NCBI GenBank assembly: GCA_964565335.1
Contig: CAZMEN010000017.1
Span: 1-41,927, forward strand
DNA: 41,927 nucleotides
Source: Litorimonas sp964565335
GTDB lineage: Bacteria > Pseudomonadota > Alphaproteobacteria > Caulobacterales > Maricaulaceae
Direction of reading: 5' to 3'
In this document: positions 15,998-24,712 of the stretch, one piece after another
How the letters are laid out: each line of letters opens with the position of its first letter
Numbering within the stretch: the stretch's first letter is position 1
Made by a program: the position numbers and the translations under genes
Notes under the pieces: generated by a model
Databases searched by the model: none
Seen by the model: the letters and a program-made list of their open reading frames with translations, nothing else
Told to the model about the DNA's origin: nothing

Positions 15998-17302
15998 CTA
16001 AGTGCGGTTCCCAATCGGCATGTATTCGCGCGGTGTGGCACCTGAGTAAAGCTGACGCGGACGTCCGATACGCTGGCTTGGGTCTTCGAGCATCTCGTTC
16101 CACTGCGAAATCCAGCCGACAGTGCGGGCCAGAGCAAAAAGCACAGTAAACATTGATGTTGGGAAGCCCAAGGCGGATAAAACAATGCCGGAATAGAAGT
16201 CTACGTTTGGATAAAGTTTCTTCGTGACGAAATACTCGTCTTCCAAGGCAATCTTCTCGAGTTCTTTGGCAACATCAAGAATCGGGTTTTTCAAATCCAA
16301 TTCTTCGAGAACCTCATGCGCCACTTTTTGCATAACGCGAGACCGTGGGTCGAAGTTTTTATAAACGCGGTGACCAAATCCCATCAGACGGAAGGGGTCG
16401 GATTTATCTTTTGCGCGGGCAATGAATTCAGGGATGCGGTCAACCGTGCCAATTTCCTGTAACATGTTCAAGCAGGCCTCATTTGCGCCGCCATGGGAAG
16501 GGCCCCAAAGACAGGCCACACCCGCCGCAATACAGGCGTAAGGGTTTGCGCCCGAAGACCCGGCTAAACGCACAGTCGACGTAGAAGCATTTTGCTCGTG
16601 ATCGGCGTGAAGAATGAAGATTTTATCCATAGCACGCGCAATAGTCGGGCTGATTTTGTATGGCTCTGCCGGAACAGAGAAACACATATTCAGGAAATTC
16701 TCAGCATAGTTCAAAGAATTATCGGGAAAGACGTGAGGTTGTCCGATGGAGTATTTATAAGCTCGGGCTGCAATCGTAGGGATTTTAGCGATTAAACGGT
16801 GGATAGCGATGTCACGCGCTTCGTTTTCTGTCGTATGAGCATCGTCATGATAGAAACCCGACAAAGCGCCAACTGTACCGCACATCATGGCCATTGGGTG
16901 GGCATCGCGCCGGAAGCCTTGGAAGAAGCTCTCAACCTGATCATGCAACATCGTGTGCTGGGTGATGGTGTTTGTGAAGGTTTCGTTTTGTGACTTGTTA
17001 GGTAATTCGCCATTAATCAAGAGATAGGCGACTTCAAGGAATGTAGATTTTTCCGCGAGACTCTCAATATCGTAACCGCGATACAGAAGTTGACCTTCGC
17101 CGCCATTAATAAATGTGATTTGGCTTTCTGTGGAACAGGTCGATGTATAACCTGGATCAAAAGTGAAGTGACCAGAAAGTTTATGCAAAGCGCGGACATC
17201 AATGCCGGGGGCCCCCATTGAGCCTCTCATGACAAGGAGTTCGTAAGATTGGCCATCAACCGTGATTGTGGCCGTACTGCTTTGCGTAATTTTATTTTCC
17301 AT
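15998..17302 (-). CDS. gltA: citrate synthase (type II, hexameric)
   Basis: GltA condenses acetyl-CoA and oxaloacetate at the entry to the TCA cycle. The 434 residues and the N-terminal beta domain (about 1-60, ending in CSTESQITFINGGEGQLLYR) mark the Gram-negative type II enzyme, usually NADH-sensitive. The catalytic residues are visible: His in LWGPSHGGANEAC, His in MGFGHRVYKNFDPRS and Asp in NVDFYSGIVLSALG. It starts 2 bases after the gltX stop, so the two form one transcript, and a clear terminator follows. Confidence 0.97.
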   Translation of the reverse strand: MENKITQSSTATITVDGQSYELLVMRGSMGAPGIDVRALHKLSGHFTFDPGYTSTCSTESQITFINGGEGQLLYRGYDIESLAEKSTFLEVAYLLINGELPNKSQNETFTNTITQHTMLHDQVESFFQGFRRDAHPMAMMCGTVGALSGFYHDDAHTTENEARDIAIHRLIAKIPTIAARAYKYSIGQPHVFPDNSLNYAENFLNMCFSVPAEPYKISPTIARAMDKIFILHADHEQNASTSTVRLAGSSGANPYACIAAGVACLWGPSHGGANEACLNMLQEIGTVDRIPEFIARAKDKSDPFRLMGFGHRVYKNFDPRSRVMQKVAHEVLEELDLKNPILDVAKELEKIALEDEYFVTKKLYPNVDFYSGIVLSALGFPTSMFTVLFALARTVGWISQWNEMLEDPSQRIGRPRQLYSGATPREYMPIGNRT

Positions 17303-17304
17303 GT

Positions 17305-18720
17305 TTATTTCTCTAATTCCTCGTTAGTTTTTAAGCTCTTCAAACAATCTTCCAGCCGTCCCAGACATTCGTCCTTTCCGAGTAACGCCAACACCACTGA
17401 TAAATCAGGGGAAGGGCGTCCGCCAGTGACAGCCGCTCTAACAGGCTGCCCAATGCGACCAAAACCGATATCGTTGTCTGTCGCGAAGTCTGTCAAAACC
17501 GTTTGAAGGCTTTCGGGATTCCATTGGTCGCCTTCTAAGGCTTTGAGCCGTAAAGTCAAAGCCACAAGAAGCTTTGATACGCCCTCGCGCCGTAAAGGTT
17601 TAGCGGTTTTTCCTTCTAAAATTAAGGGCCTGTCTGCTAAAAGGTATGCGGCCTGTTCCCGCATTTCGAGTAGCGTCTTCGACCGCGGCTTGAGACTGGG
17701 CATAGCCTCGGCCAAACGAGCGCCTTTTTCTTCGGAAATATCGTCCGCTTCCAAAAATGGCATCAAGGCGACCAACAGCTCTGAATCATTGGCTTCGATG
17801 ATATGCTGCCCATTGATGAAATCCATCTTGTCAAAATCCAAACGTGCGGGGGATGAATTTATGCCGTCCAAGGTAAAAACTTGAGCAATCGCGTCATCTT
17901 CGTAGAAAAGTTCTTCATCTCCAAATGCCCACCCCAGTTTGACGAGATAGTTGCGAAGGCCAGAGGGCAGGTAACCCATATCTCGATAAGCTTCGACCCC
18001 GAGAGCGCCGTGACGTTTCGAGAGCTTCTTTCCATCAGGGCCATGAATAAGCGGTACATGAGCCCAATCAGGAATGGTCCAGCCCAAAGCCTCGTAAATA
18101 TTTTGCTGGCGCGCGGCGTTGATGAGGTGGTCATCTCCTCGTATGACATGAGTAACCCCCATATCATGATCATCAACGACGACGGCCAACATATAGGTTG
18201 GCGTCCCGTCTGCGCGAAGTAGAACTAAGTCATCTAATTCATTGTTATTCCATGAAATATTTCCTTGCACATGATCGGAAATCTTCGTCTCTCCATCCGG
18301 CATACGGAACCGGATAGCGCCGTCGCTACCCTCTTTGTTCCTGTAAGGAGAACGAAAGGCAATGCCGGCCTCTCGGCATTTTTCTCGTTCAGCATCCAGA
18401 GCCTCACCCTCTAAAGGGCAGTAATAAGCATGGCCGGATTCTAAAAGGGTTTTCGCGGCGTTTACATGCTCTTTTGCACGCTTGCTTTGAAAAACGATCT
18501 CGCCATCATAAGTTAGCCCAAGCCAGTCCAGCCCATCGATAATGGCTTGCGTGGCAGCATTTGTTGAGCGTGCTTTATCTGTATCTTCGATACGCAGATG
18601 AAACTCCCCGCCGACGTGTTTCGCGAAGTAATAATTAAATAGAGCCGTGCGAGCTCCGCCAATGTGTAAGAAGCCTGTGGGAGAAGGCGCGAAACGCGTA
18701 ATTATTTTTTGAGTCGTCAT
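17305..18720 (-). CDS. gltX: glutamyl-tRNA synthetase
   Basis: This is a class I synthetase that charges tRNA-Glu and, in many alphaproteobacteria, also mischarges tRNA-Gln for later amidation. The HIGH-type motif is RFAPSPTGFLHIGGARTALF at the start, and the KMSKS-type loop is DGKKLSKRHGA. The anticodon-binding domain is at about 330-470. The ATG at 18720 (MTTQKIITRFAPSP) has GGTGGA upstream on its strand. A GTG four codons upstream is less likely. Alphaproteobacteria often have two gltX copies, and which one this is cannot be told here. Only 31 bases separate it from divergent comEC. Confidence 0.95.
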   Translation of the reverse strand: MTTQKIITRFAPSPTGFLHIGGARTALFNYYFAKHVGGEFHLRIEDTDKARSTNAATQAIIDGLDWLGLTYDGEIVFQSKRAKEHVNAAKTLLESGHAYYCPLEGEALDAEREKCREAGIAFRSPYRNKEGSDGAIRFRMPDGETKISDHVQGNISWNNNELDDLVLLRADGTPTYMLAVVVDDHDMGVTHVIRGDDHLINAARQQNIYEALGWTIPDWAHVPLIHGPDGKKLSKRHGALGVEAYRDMGYLPSGLRNYLVKLGWAFGDEELFYEDDAIAQVFTLDGINSSPARLDFDKMDFINGQHIIEANDSELLVALMPFLEADDISEEKGARLAEAMPSLKPRSKTLLEMREQAAYLLADRPLILEGKTAKPLRREGVSKLLVALTLRLKALEGDQWNPESLQTVLTDFATDNDIGFGRIGQPVRAAVTGGRPSPDLSVVLALLGKDECLGRLEDCLKSLKTNEELEK

Positions 18721-18751
18721 TATACATTCCACCGCTTAAACGGGTTGAGTT

Positions 18752-20875
18752 GTGCGCGGTCTATTTCATAACCCACTGGCTTTCAATAGCCGTCTCAGGC
18801 GTAACGTTTTCAGCCGATTATTTTCGATTGAAAAAGTTCGCGTCCTAACCAGCCCGCCGCTTTATAGTTTTGATACGTTTGTCATTAGTTTTGGTATCGG
18901 CATTGCCATTTATTTTTGTTTGCGCACAGAGCCGTCTGGAATGATCCTTGCCGCGATGACTTTTTTCGCGGTTGTTTTACTCGGTATAGCGCGGCGAAAA
19001 ACAGGTGAAGCTTGGATTTGGGTGTTTCTTGTAATTGTCATGGTTTTTGGTTTCGTGCGTGGGGCGTGGCACAGTCAATCTGTGGCAGCGGCGCAACTCC
19101 CCAATTATGAAAGAGCCTATGAAGTGAGCGGTTGGGTCGAGCGTATCAATCCATCCGGAAAAGGGGTGAGTTGGTATATCGTCGTTGAGAATATAAGCCG
19201 ATTATCACCCGCAGAGGCGCCTGTGAAAGTTCGGGTGAGATTAGGGCAAAAACATAAAGAGGCCGCCAAAGTAGGCGATGTGGTTTCCCTAAGGGCTATT
19301 CTTTCTACTCCGCCGGGGCCCGTGGTGCCAAATGGCTATAGTCCGCGCAAACGCGCCTTTTTTGAACAAGTCGGCGGATTTGGATACGCAATTTCTATAC
19401 CTGAAGTCTCAGAACCTGAGACTTTGAGTGTAAAGCATCACGTGGCGCGGACGCGTTATGCTATTGCAAAACGCATAATGGCGGTCGCGCCCGAGGAAAC
19501 TGCGGGCCTTCAGGCGGCGCTTTTAACCGGCGTCAGGCGTTATATCCCTCCGGAGCAGACGGAGGCTTTGCGAGCGGCGGGGCTAGCGCACATCTTGGCC
19601 ATATCAGGCTTGCACATGGGGTTGCTTGCGGGCTCGGCCTATTTTGTCTTCACATTTGTGTTGGCGTGTATCGCACCTCTGGCGCGGCGATATGACATTC
19701 GCAAATTCTCCGCTATTTTGGCAGTCATCGCGGCAACAGGGTATCTTATCCTATCCGGCGCATCGGTTGCGACCCAGAGAGCCTATATTATGGCGGCAAT
19801 TGTATTCGCTGCCGTAATTTTGGATAGGCAAGCAATTTCTGTTCGATCGGTTTCTGTGGCGGCTTTCATTACCTTGATGTTGCATCCGGAGAGCCTGACG
19901 TCGGTAGGGTTCCAAATGTCTTTCGCCGCTGTTCTAGCGTTGGTCGTGGTTTATCGGAATTGGCAAAATCAACTTAAGTTCGGATCTGCATATGGTTGGG
20001 CCGCCAAAGTTAGAAATAATGCGGTTTCTTTGAGTGTGACGAGTATTGTCGCAGGGCTGGCGACGGGGGGGGTCGCTCTGTTTCATTTTGGGCGGATAGC
20101 GAAATACGGACTCGTTGGGAACCTCTTGGCGATGCCTCTTTTTACCTTTGCGGTTATGCCTTTGGGTATCTTATCATTGATATGTTTGGCTTTTGGACTG
20201 GAGGCGCTTCCGCTCTATTTGATGGGGCAATCGCTAAAGCCGATTTTGCAAGTCTCGATGTGGGTGGAAAGTTGGGACGGGGCCATGACGCGGGTGAGCC
20301 AAGCCCCGCCTTGGGCAATCGGGCTTTATGGCTTGGCGTTTATATGGGTTTTAATTGGTCAGGCACGGGCGAAAGTGCTGGGCGTGTTTTTAATTTTCTT
20401 TTGTGCTTTTGCATGGATGAAAACGCCTGTGCCGGACATTCGTATTTCTGCAGAAGGGCGTGTGGCCTTTTGGGAAAGTGAAGAGTTACAAAGGCTTATC
20501 GTAACAAGTGAACGTGCCGACCGCTATGGCCGCGAACAGTTTGCTGAGCAGGCTGGGCGATATGATGTGGATGTCGCCGCTATGACTGACACGGAAGCAC
20601 CTTGTGACGCATTGGCTTGTCGATTTGAGGTCAAGGGGCGAACCGTCTCCATATTAAATCACCCATCCGAGGCAAGATTAGAATGCGAACAGTCTGATAT
20701 TGTTATTCTCACACAACGGGATGTGGGACCGGAAGTCAGGCGAAATTGCCAAGCCGAATTAATTGATGGCCGTGTATTGTGGGTCGAAGGGGCGCAGGAA
20801 ATATATTTGACCGAACAAGGCTTAAGACGGGAAGGCACAAAAAAGCCCGCGTCACAGCGCAGGCTTTGGGAATAA
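18752..20875 (+). CDS. comEC: ComEC/Rec2-family DNA uptake channel protein
   Basis: ComEC is the inner membrane channel for transforming DNA. The 707 residues contain two early membrane segments (about 43-60 and 65-110), a DUF4131 OB-like part (about 120-220), and the Competence domain (about 240-520) with LLTGVRRYIPPEQTEALRAA, then GLAHILAISGLHMGLLAG and VGFQMSFAAVLALV. The C-terminal 150 residues lack the metallo-beta-lactamase metal ligands, as in most alphaproteobacterial ComEC, so this is not a truncation. The GTG start leaves 31 bases to gltX, so the promoter overlaps gltX coding sequence or the true start is further in. Confidence 0.9.
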   Translation: MRGLFHNPLAFNSRLRRNVFSRLFSIEKVRVLTSPPLYSFDTFVISFGIGIAIYFCLRTEPSGMILAAMTFFAVVLLGIARRKTGEAWIWVFLVIVMVFGFVRGAWHSQSVAAAQLPNYERAYEVSGWVERINPSGKGVSWYIVVENISRLSPAEAPVKVRVRLGQKHKEAAKVGDVVSLRAILSTPPGPVVPNGYSPRKRAFFEQVGGFGYAISIPEVSEPETLSVKHHVARTRYAIAKRIMAVAPEETAGLQAALLTGVRRYIPPEQTEALRAAGLAHILAISGLHMGLLAGSAYFVFTFVLACIAPLARRYDIRKFSAILAVIAATGYLILSGASVATQRAYIMAAIVFAAVILDRQAISVRSVSVAAFITLMLHPESLTSVGFQMSFAAVLALVVVYRNWQNQLKFGSAYGWAAKVRNNAVSLSVTSIVAGLATGGVALFHFGRIAKYGLVGNLLAMPLFTFAVMPLGILSLICLAFGLEALPLYLMGQSLKPILQVSMWVESWDGAMTRVSQAPPWAIGLYGLAFIWVLIGQARAKVLGVFLIFFCAFAWMKTPVPDIRISAEGRVAFWESEELQRLIVTSERADRYGREQFAEQAGRYDVDVAAMTDTEAPCDALACRFEVKGRTVSILNHPSEARLECEQSDIVILTQRDVGPEVRRNCQAELIDGRVLWVEGAQEIYLTEQGLRREGTKKPASQRRLWE
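20839..20867 (-). terminator. intrinsic terminator of lexA inside the comEC 3' end
   Basis: On the minus strand AAAGCCTGCG (20867-20858) pairs with CGCGGGCTTT (20851-20842, one G-U pair), followed by a run of T through 20839. It lies about 30 bases after the lexA stop and overlaps the last codons of comEC. Confidence 0.75.
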
Positions 20876-20896
20876 AATTTAATTAAAAAGACGCGC

Positions 20897-21550
20897 TTAA
20901 TATTGACGGAGCAAGCCGACTAATACGCCTTGGATTTCGACACGGTCAGGGCCATAGGTTTGGGTCTCAAAATCTTCATTCTCCGCAATTAATTCGACTT
21001 GATTACCTGATTTATAGAGGCGCTTTAACGTTGCTTCATCCTGATCTACAAGGGCCACAACGATTTGATTGTTCCGTGCCGTATTAGCTTTTTTCACAAC
21101 AACAATATCACCGTCCAGAATACCCGCATCTTTCATCGACTCACCTTCAATTTCGAGGGCGTAATGGTCACCGCTTCCGGCCATATGAGGCGGGACAATC
21201 ATGGTGTTATAACTGTCCTCAATGGCCATAATCGGCAAACCTGCCGCAATCTTGCCGACAAAGGGAATAGCTGTGCCGTCATTGGCGGGAACAGGCGCAG
21301 ACTTATCTTCAAAAGAGACAGCCTTGCCTTGCATATCTTCGGGGAGCTTCAAAACTTCTAAGGCGCGTGCTTTATTGGGCAAGCGGCGGATAAAGCCGCG
21401 TTCTTCGAGCGCAGAGATTAGGCGGTGAATACCAGACTTACTCGCAAGGCCGAGCGCATCCTTCATTTCATCATAAGAGGGCGGTACACCAACGGCCTTC
21501 ACCCGCGCATCAATCAACATTAACAAGTCTTTTTGCTTTTGCGTTAGCAT
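20897..21550 (-). CDS. lexA: LexA repressor
   Basis: LexA represses the SOS regulon and cleaves itself when RecA is activated. The winged helix at residues 1-70 has PPSYDEMKDALGLASKSGIH and RLISALEERGFIRRLPNKAR. The cleavage site Ala-Gly is in VGKIAAGLPIMA. The catalytic Ser is in EGESMKDAGILDGD and the Lys in DQDEATLKRLY. The 217 residues fit. GAGGTG lies just before the ATG on its strand. Its own control region carries a perfect alphaproteobacterial SOS box, so autoregulation is expected. In relatives lexA usually follows moaC-moeA; here an orphan gene lies in that place. Confidence 0.97.
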   Translation of the reverse strand: MLTQKQKDLLMLIDARVKAVGVPPSYDEMKDALGLASKSGIHRLISALEERGFIRRLPNKARALEVLKLPEDMQGKAVSFEDKSAPVPANDGTAIPFVGKIAAGLPIMAIEDSYNTMIVPPHMAGSGDHYALEIEGESMKDAGILDGDIVVVKKANTARNNQIVVALVDQDEATLKRLYKSGNQVELIAENEDFETQTYGPDRVEIQGVLVGLLRQY

Positions 21551-21560
21551 TAGTCACCTC

Positions 21561-21575
21561 GAACAAATCAGAAAC
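21561..21575 (-). promoter_or_regulatory. possible second, imperfect SOS box
   Basis: GAAC-AAATCAG-AAAC has the GAAC-N7-GAAC spacing with one mismatch. It is 12 bases before the perfect box on the plus strand and about 10 bases upstream of the lexA ATG. It may be a weak second LexA site or chance. Confidence 0.3.
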
Positions 21576-21586
21576 ATTCATGTTTC

Positions 21587-21614
21587 GTTCTAGTGTTGTT
21601 CTTGTGTTTGTCAA
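21587..21614 (-). promoter_or_regulatory. lexA promoter with SOS box GTTC-N7-GTTC
   Basis: GTTC-TAGTGTT-GTTC at 21587-21601 is an exact match to the direct-repeat LexA site known from alphaproteobacteria. On the minus strand TTGACA (21614-21609) is a perfect -35. The box (GAAC-N7-GAAC on that strand) lies between it and a TAGAAC-like -10, the classic position for autorepression. The box is 51 bases upstream of the divergent orphan gene, so LexA could affect that gene too. Confidence 0.85.
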
Positions 21615-21652
21615 GGGATTGGTGAATTGGATATTTTGTATAATCTATCCCG

Positions 21653-22279
21653 ATGGATGTTTACACAAATATGCCAATGCCACATTCAGTTTCGGTAACT
21701 TGCCCAAGTTGCAATGCACATGGAATTTTTACGTTCTCTACATTTAGTGAATGTGTTGATCGCAAAGATAGAAGTTATTTTGAGTCATCAAAATCTTTTG
21801 AAACTGAATGGGTGAAACATTCTACAGGACAATGGAAGCATCGCGTTTGGCATGATTTTGGTCGCGGTCGTAAGAGTTTGGATGTAATCGAAGATTTCCC
21901 TAGTGATGTTTCTAAAAAGCAATTTCGGCATTCAAGTTATTATTGGGGCCGGCGAAACAGAGACCGTGGTGTTATAAAATGCCAAAGTTGTAATTATAAT
22001 CGGCTTCATAAATTGAATTGGCCCGAAGACGCCTATTTTAAGACGATTTATAAAAGACATACTTTGTGGGCATTTGATCGAAATATGGGAATTCGACTTC
22101 TTAATTATTTGAAATCGAGCGAACGAAAAAAACGTGTCTATGGCATTGTGAAAACTAATTATGGGGAGGCAAAAGTCTCTGATTATGATGTTTGGCTTAG
22201 AAATTTACCTACGGTATTTCAAACGAAGAAAGCAAAAGTTGAAATTGTTCGAAAATTAGAAAAAATTCTAAACGCTTAA
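21653..22279 (+). CDS. unrecognised 208-residue protein with two CxxC motifs (zinc-ribbon-like)
   Basis: I do not recognise a family. The sequence is rich in aromatic, Lys and Arg residues. CPSC (17-20) and CQSC (110-113) could form one split zinc ribbon, with about 90 residues inserted between the halves. No signal peptide or membrane segment is seen. The gene is clearly AT-richer than its neighbours, which suggests transfer. TATAAT at 21639-21644 lies so close to the ATG that the transcript may be leaderless, and no ribosome binding site is visible. It is divergent from lexA, sharing the SOS-box region. Its stop overlaps the convergent trpC stop in the bases TTAA (22276-22279). Nucleic acid binding is possible but is only inferred from the zinc motif. 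Confidence 0.75.
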   Translation: MDVYTNMPMPHSVSVTCPSCNAHGIFTFSTFSECVDRKDRSYFESSKSFETEWVKHSTGQWKHRVWHDFGRGRKSLDVIEDFPSDVSKKQFRHSSYYWGRRNRDRGVIKCQSCNYNRLHKLNWPEDAYFKTIYKRHTLWAFDRNMGIRLLNYLKSSERKKRVYGIVKTNYGEAKVSDYDVWLRNLPTVFQTKKAKVEIVRKLEKILNA

Positions 22280-23137
22280 CTTCGTAAAATGCTCAAAGCC
22301 CCCACCACATCATCCTGTCGCATCAAACTCTCCCCGACCAAATAGGCCTGCGCGCCTTGGCCTTTGAGTTTGGCGATATCTTCTGCCGTATAAATTCCGC
22401 TCTCAGCGACTCGTAGCGCATTTTCGGGGAGGCGATCTGAAAGCGCCCCGAATGTGTCGAGAGACGTCTCAAATGTCCGTAAATCCCGATTATTGATGCC
22501 GATCAGCGTGGCGTCGAGCGCTATCGCGCGGTCAACTTCATTGGCGTCGTGTGTTTCGACGAGGGCATCCATGCCGAGCGTTGTGGCCTCTTTCATGAGG
22601 TTTACCGCTGTATCGTCGTCAATCATCGCCAGTATGATGAGCACGCAATCGGCTCCCATAGCGCGGCTTTCGACGATCTGTATCGGAGAAAGCATAAAGT
22701 CTTTGCGGAGGAGGGGCAGGGACGTCGTTTTGCGCACCTGCGCGAAAATTTCATTACTGCCTTGGAACCCAGGTCCGTCCGTCAGGACAGACAGGCACGC
22801 TGCTCCGCCGTCTTCATAGGCTTTGGTAATGGCGACAGGGTCAAAATCCTCGCGGATGAGGCCTTTTGAAGGGCTCGCCTTTTTAATCTCAGCGATCAAC
22901 CCGTAGCGCCCTTCANNNNNNNNNNTTTGAAGGGCTCGCCTTTTTCACTACCGCGATAATGGCGGGAGCTGTGGCTTGACGTAGCGCTTCTGCAAAACCT
23001 CTGGCGGGGGGGCGATCTTTGGCGACGACCCTTAAATCGTCGATAGAAACTTCGTCCTCTAAGGCGCGAACTTCATCGGCTTTATAGGCGGCAATCTTTT
23101 TGAGCACATCAGGCGCATTCATGAGGGGGCTAGTCAT
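22276..23137 (-). CDS. trpC: indole-3-glycerol phosphate synthase, broken by an assembly gap
   Basis: IGPS closes the indole ring in tryptophan synthesis (TIM barrel). The N-terminal part (from 23137) starts MTSPLMNAPDVLKKIAAYKA and overlaps the trpD stop. The C-terminal part holds KKASPSKGLIREDFDP, LLRKDFMLSP, GINNRDLRTF and RVAESGIYT. Both contig ends contain the KKASPSK strand. On the side joined to most of the gene it reads GLIAEIKKASPSKG, with the catalytic Glu. On the N-terminal contig it reads IIAVVKKASPS and lacks that Glu. The intact gene is probably normal, and the gap and repeated strand are assembly effects. ATG at 23122 is an alternative start. Confidence 0.9.
22865..22945. repeat. 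20-base repeat on both sides of the trpC assembly gap
   Basis: TTTGAAGGGCTCGCCTTTTT occurs at 22865-22884 and again at 22926-22945, flanking ten N at 22916-22925. The sequence between the two copies differs from what follows the second copy. Both copies encode KKASPSK of TrpC. Merging at the repeat would restore a continuous trpC, so the gap probably has no real length. Confidence 0.85.
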
Positions 23138-24143
23138 TACTCACCTTAATCAGCGTCTGCAGCGCGTCTCTCGCGGCGCCGCTATCAATCGCTTTCATGG
23201 CCTTATCCAAGCCGCTCGGAATATCGTCAACCAATCCAGCGATCATCAAGGCGGCCGCGCTATTGAGCAAAACAATTTCGCGATAGGCGCTATGCTCGTC
23301 GCTCAACAGCGAGAGCAGGGCCTGTGCGTTTTCAGCCGGATGGCCGCCGCGTAGGCTGTCGATAGTAGTTAATGACAGACCATAGCTTTGCGGGGCAATG
23401 TCAAACTCCGTAACGGTACCGTTCTTCACCTCGCTAATAGATGTTGGCCCTGTGGTCGTGATTTCGTCTAAACCATCAGAGCCATGAACAACCCAGACAT
23501 GCTCCATATCTAGTTCGGCAAAGGCTTCCGCCATTAGGTGTCGCCAATCATTATTATTGACTCCGACCAACATACGTTTTGTCCCCGCAGGATTACTCAT
23601 GGGGCCGAGCAAATTAAATAATGTCCGAATGCCGAGGGCTTTGCGGGCAGGTCCCACATGGCGCATGGCAGGGTGATGGTTAGGTGCAAACAAAAATCCG
23701 ACGCCTGCTTTCTCTACACATTCCGCCGCCTTTTCAGGATTGATGGCAAGGTTGACGCCGAGCTCAGACAGTGTGTCCGCTGTGCCTGTTAAGCTACTCG
23801 CCGCGCGATTGCCGTGCTTGGCGACCTTCGCACCCGCCCCTGCGCAAACGAGGGCGCTCGCGGTTGAGATAGATAATGTGTGAAGGCCCGTCCCGCCTGT
23901 GCCGACTATATCAATGACGTCTGCGTCAATATTGACGGGCGTCATATGTTGGCGCATGATCTCTACGCCAATGCGAATTTCAGTTGAGGATAACCCAATG
24001 ATTTCAAGGCCTAAGAGCAAGGCGCTCACCTGAGCGTCTTGGGCATCACCTTTTAGTGTGGCATTTAATGCGTTCGCGAATTCGTCTGCGGATGGGCGCT
24101 CGTTTTCGGCAAGTGTTTTGAATATGTCAGCGTTAAAACTCAT
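23130..24143 (-). CDS. trpD: anthranilate phosphoribosyltransferase
   Basis: TrpD moves phosphoribose from PRPP onto anthranilate. The PRPP loop GTGGTGLHTLSISTASALV (family GTGGDxxxTxNIST, with Gly in place of the usual Asp) is followed by KHGNRAASSLTGTADTLSEL. The metal motif is in VHGSDGLDEIT. The 337 residues fit. It overlaps trpG by ATGA upstream and trpC by 8 bases downstream, so translation is coupled. Confidence 0.96.
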   Translation of the reverse strand: MSFNADIFKTLAENERPSADEFANALNATLKGDAQDAQVSALLLGLEIIGLSSTEIRIGVEIMRQHMTPVNIDADVIDIVGTGGTGLHTLSISTASALVCAGAGAKVAKHGNRAASSLTGTADTLSELGVNLAINPEKAAECVEKAGVGFLFAPNHHPAMRHVGPARKALGIRTLFNLLGPMSNPAGTKRMLVGVNNNDWRHLMAEAFAELDMEHVWVVHGSDGLDEITTTGPTSISEVKNGTVTEFDIAPQSYGLSLTTIDSLRGGHPAENAQALLSLLSDEHSAYREIVLLNSAAALMIAGLVDDIPSGLDKAMKAIDSGAARDALQTLIKVSND

Positions 24144-24709
24144 AAGGACAGCTTCAAGAAGTTGGCAATTAATTCGTGCCCATATTCCGAGGCTATGGAT
24201 TCGGGATGAAATTGTAGACCGTGCAGCGGACGGGATTTATGACGCAGGCCCATAATCTCCCCATCTTCTGTCCATGCATTGGCGAGCAGAGTGTTGGGCA
24301 GGCTCTCGCGCTCAACCGATAGGCTGTGATAGCGTGTGGCTTTGAACCGATTGGGTAAGCCGCGAAACAAACCTGTGCCGTCATTATCCACCTCGGAAAT
24401 TTTTCCATGCATAATTTCTTTGGCGCGAATGACCTTACCGCCAAAGGCTTGGCCGATGCTTTGTTGCCCGAGGCAAATGCCGAGAATGGGCAATTCTGCA
24501 GGGGCTTGTTTTATAATGTCCAAACAAATGCCCGCTTCGTTCGGTGTCTTAGGGCCGGGAGACAAAAGGATGGCGGTTGCGCCGAGGCTGAGCGCTTGGG
24601 TTGCGCCCATATCATCATTGCGGATGACGCGGGTTTCCGCTCCGGCTTCCTGCGCGTAATGGACGAGATTATAAGTGAAGCTGTCATAATTATCGATTAC
24701 GAGAAGCAT
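24140..24709 (-). CDS. trpG: anthranilate synthase glutamine amidotransferase component
   Basis: TrpG supplies ammonia from glutamine to TrpE. It is a class I amidotransferase of 189 residues. It begins LLVIDNYDSFTYNLVHYAQE, has the catalytic Cys in GICLGQQSIGQAFGG, and has the His-Glu pair in LHGLQFHPESIASEYG. It starts 3 bases after trpE and overlaps trpD by four bases. In some organisms this subunit is shared with folate synthesis; no pabA-like neighbour is visible here. Confidence 0.96.
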   Translation of the reverse strand: MLLVIDNYDSFTYNLVHYAQEAGAETRVIRNDDMGATQALSLGATAILLSPGPKTPNEAGICLDIIKQAPAELPILGICLGQQSIGQAFGGKVIRAKEIMHGKISEVDNDGTGLFRGLPNRFKATRYHSLSVERESLPNTLLANAWTEDGEIMGLRHKSRPLHGLQFHPESIASEYGHELIANFLKLSL

Positions 24710-24712
24710 GAT

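Noticed and set aside
20420..20875. comEC as a truncated gene lacking its metallo-beta-lactamase domain
   Set aside because: Alphaproteobacterial ComEC proteins normally end with this non-catalytic tail, so the gene looks complete.
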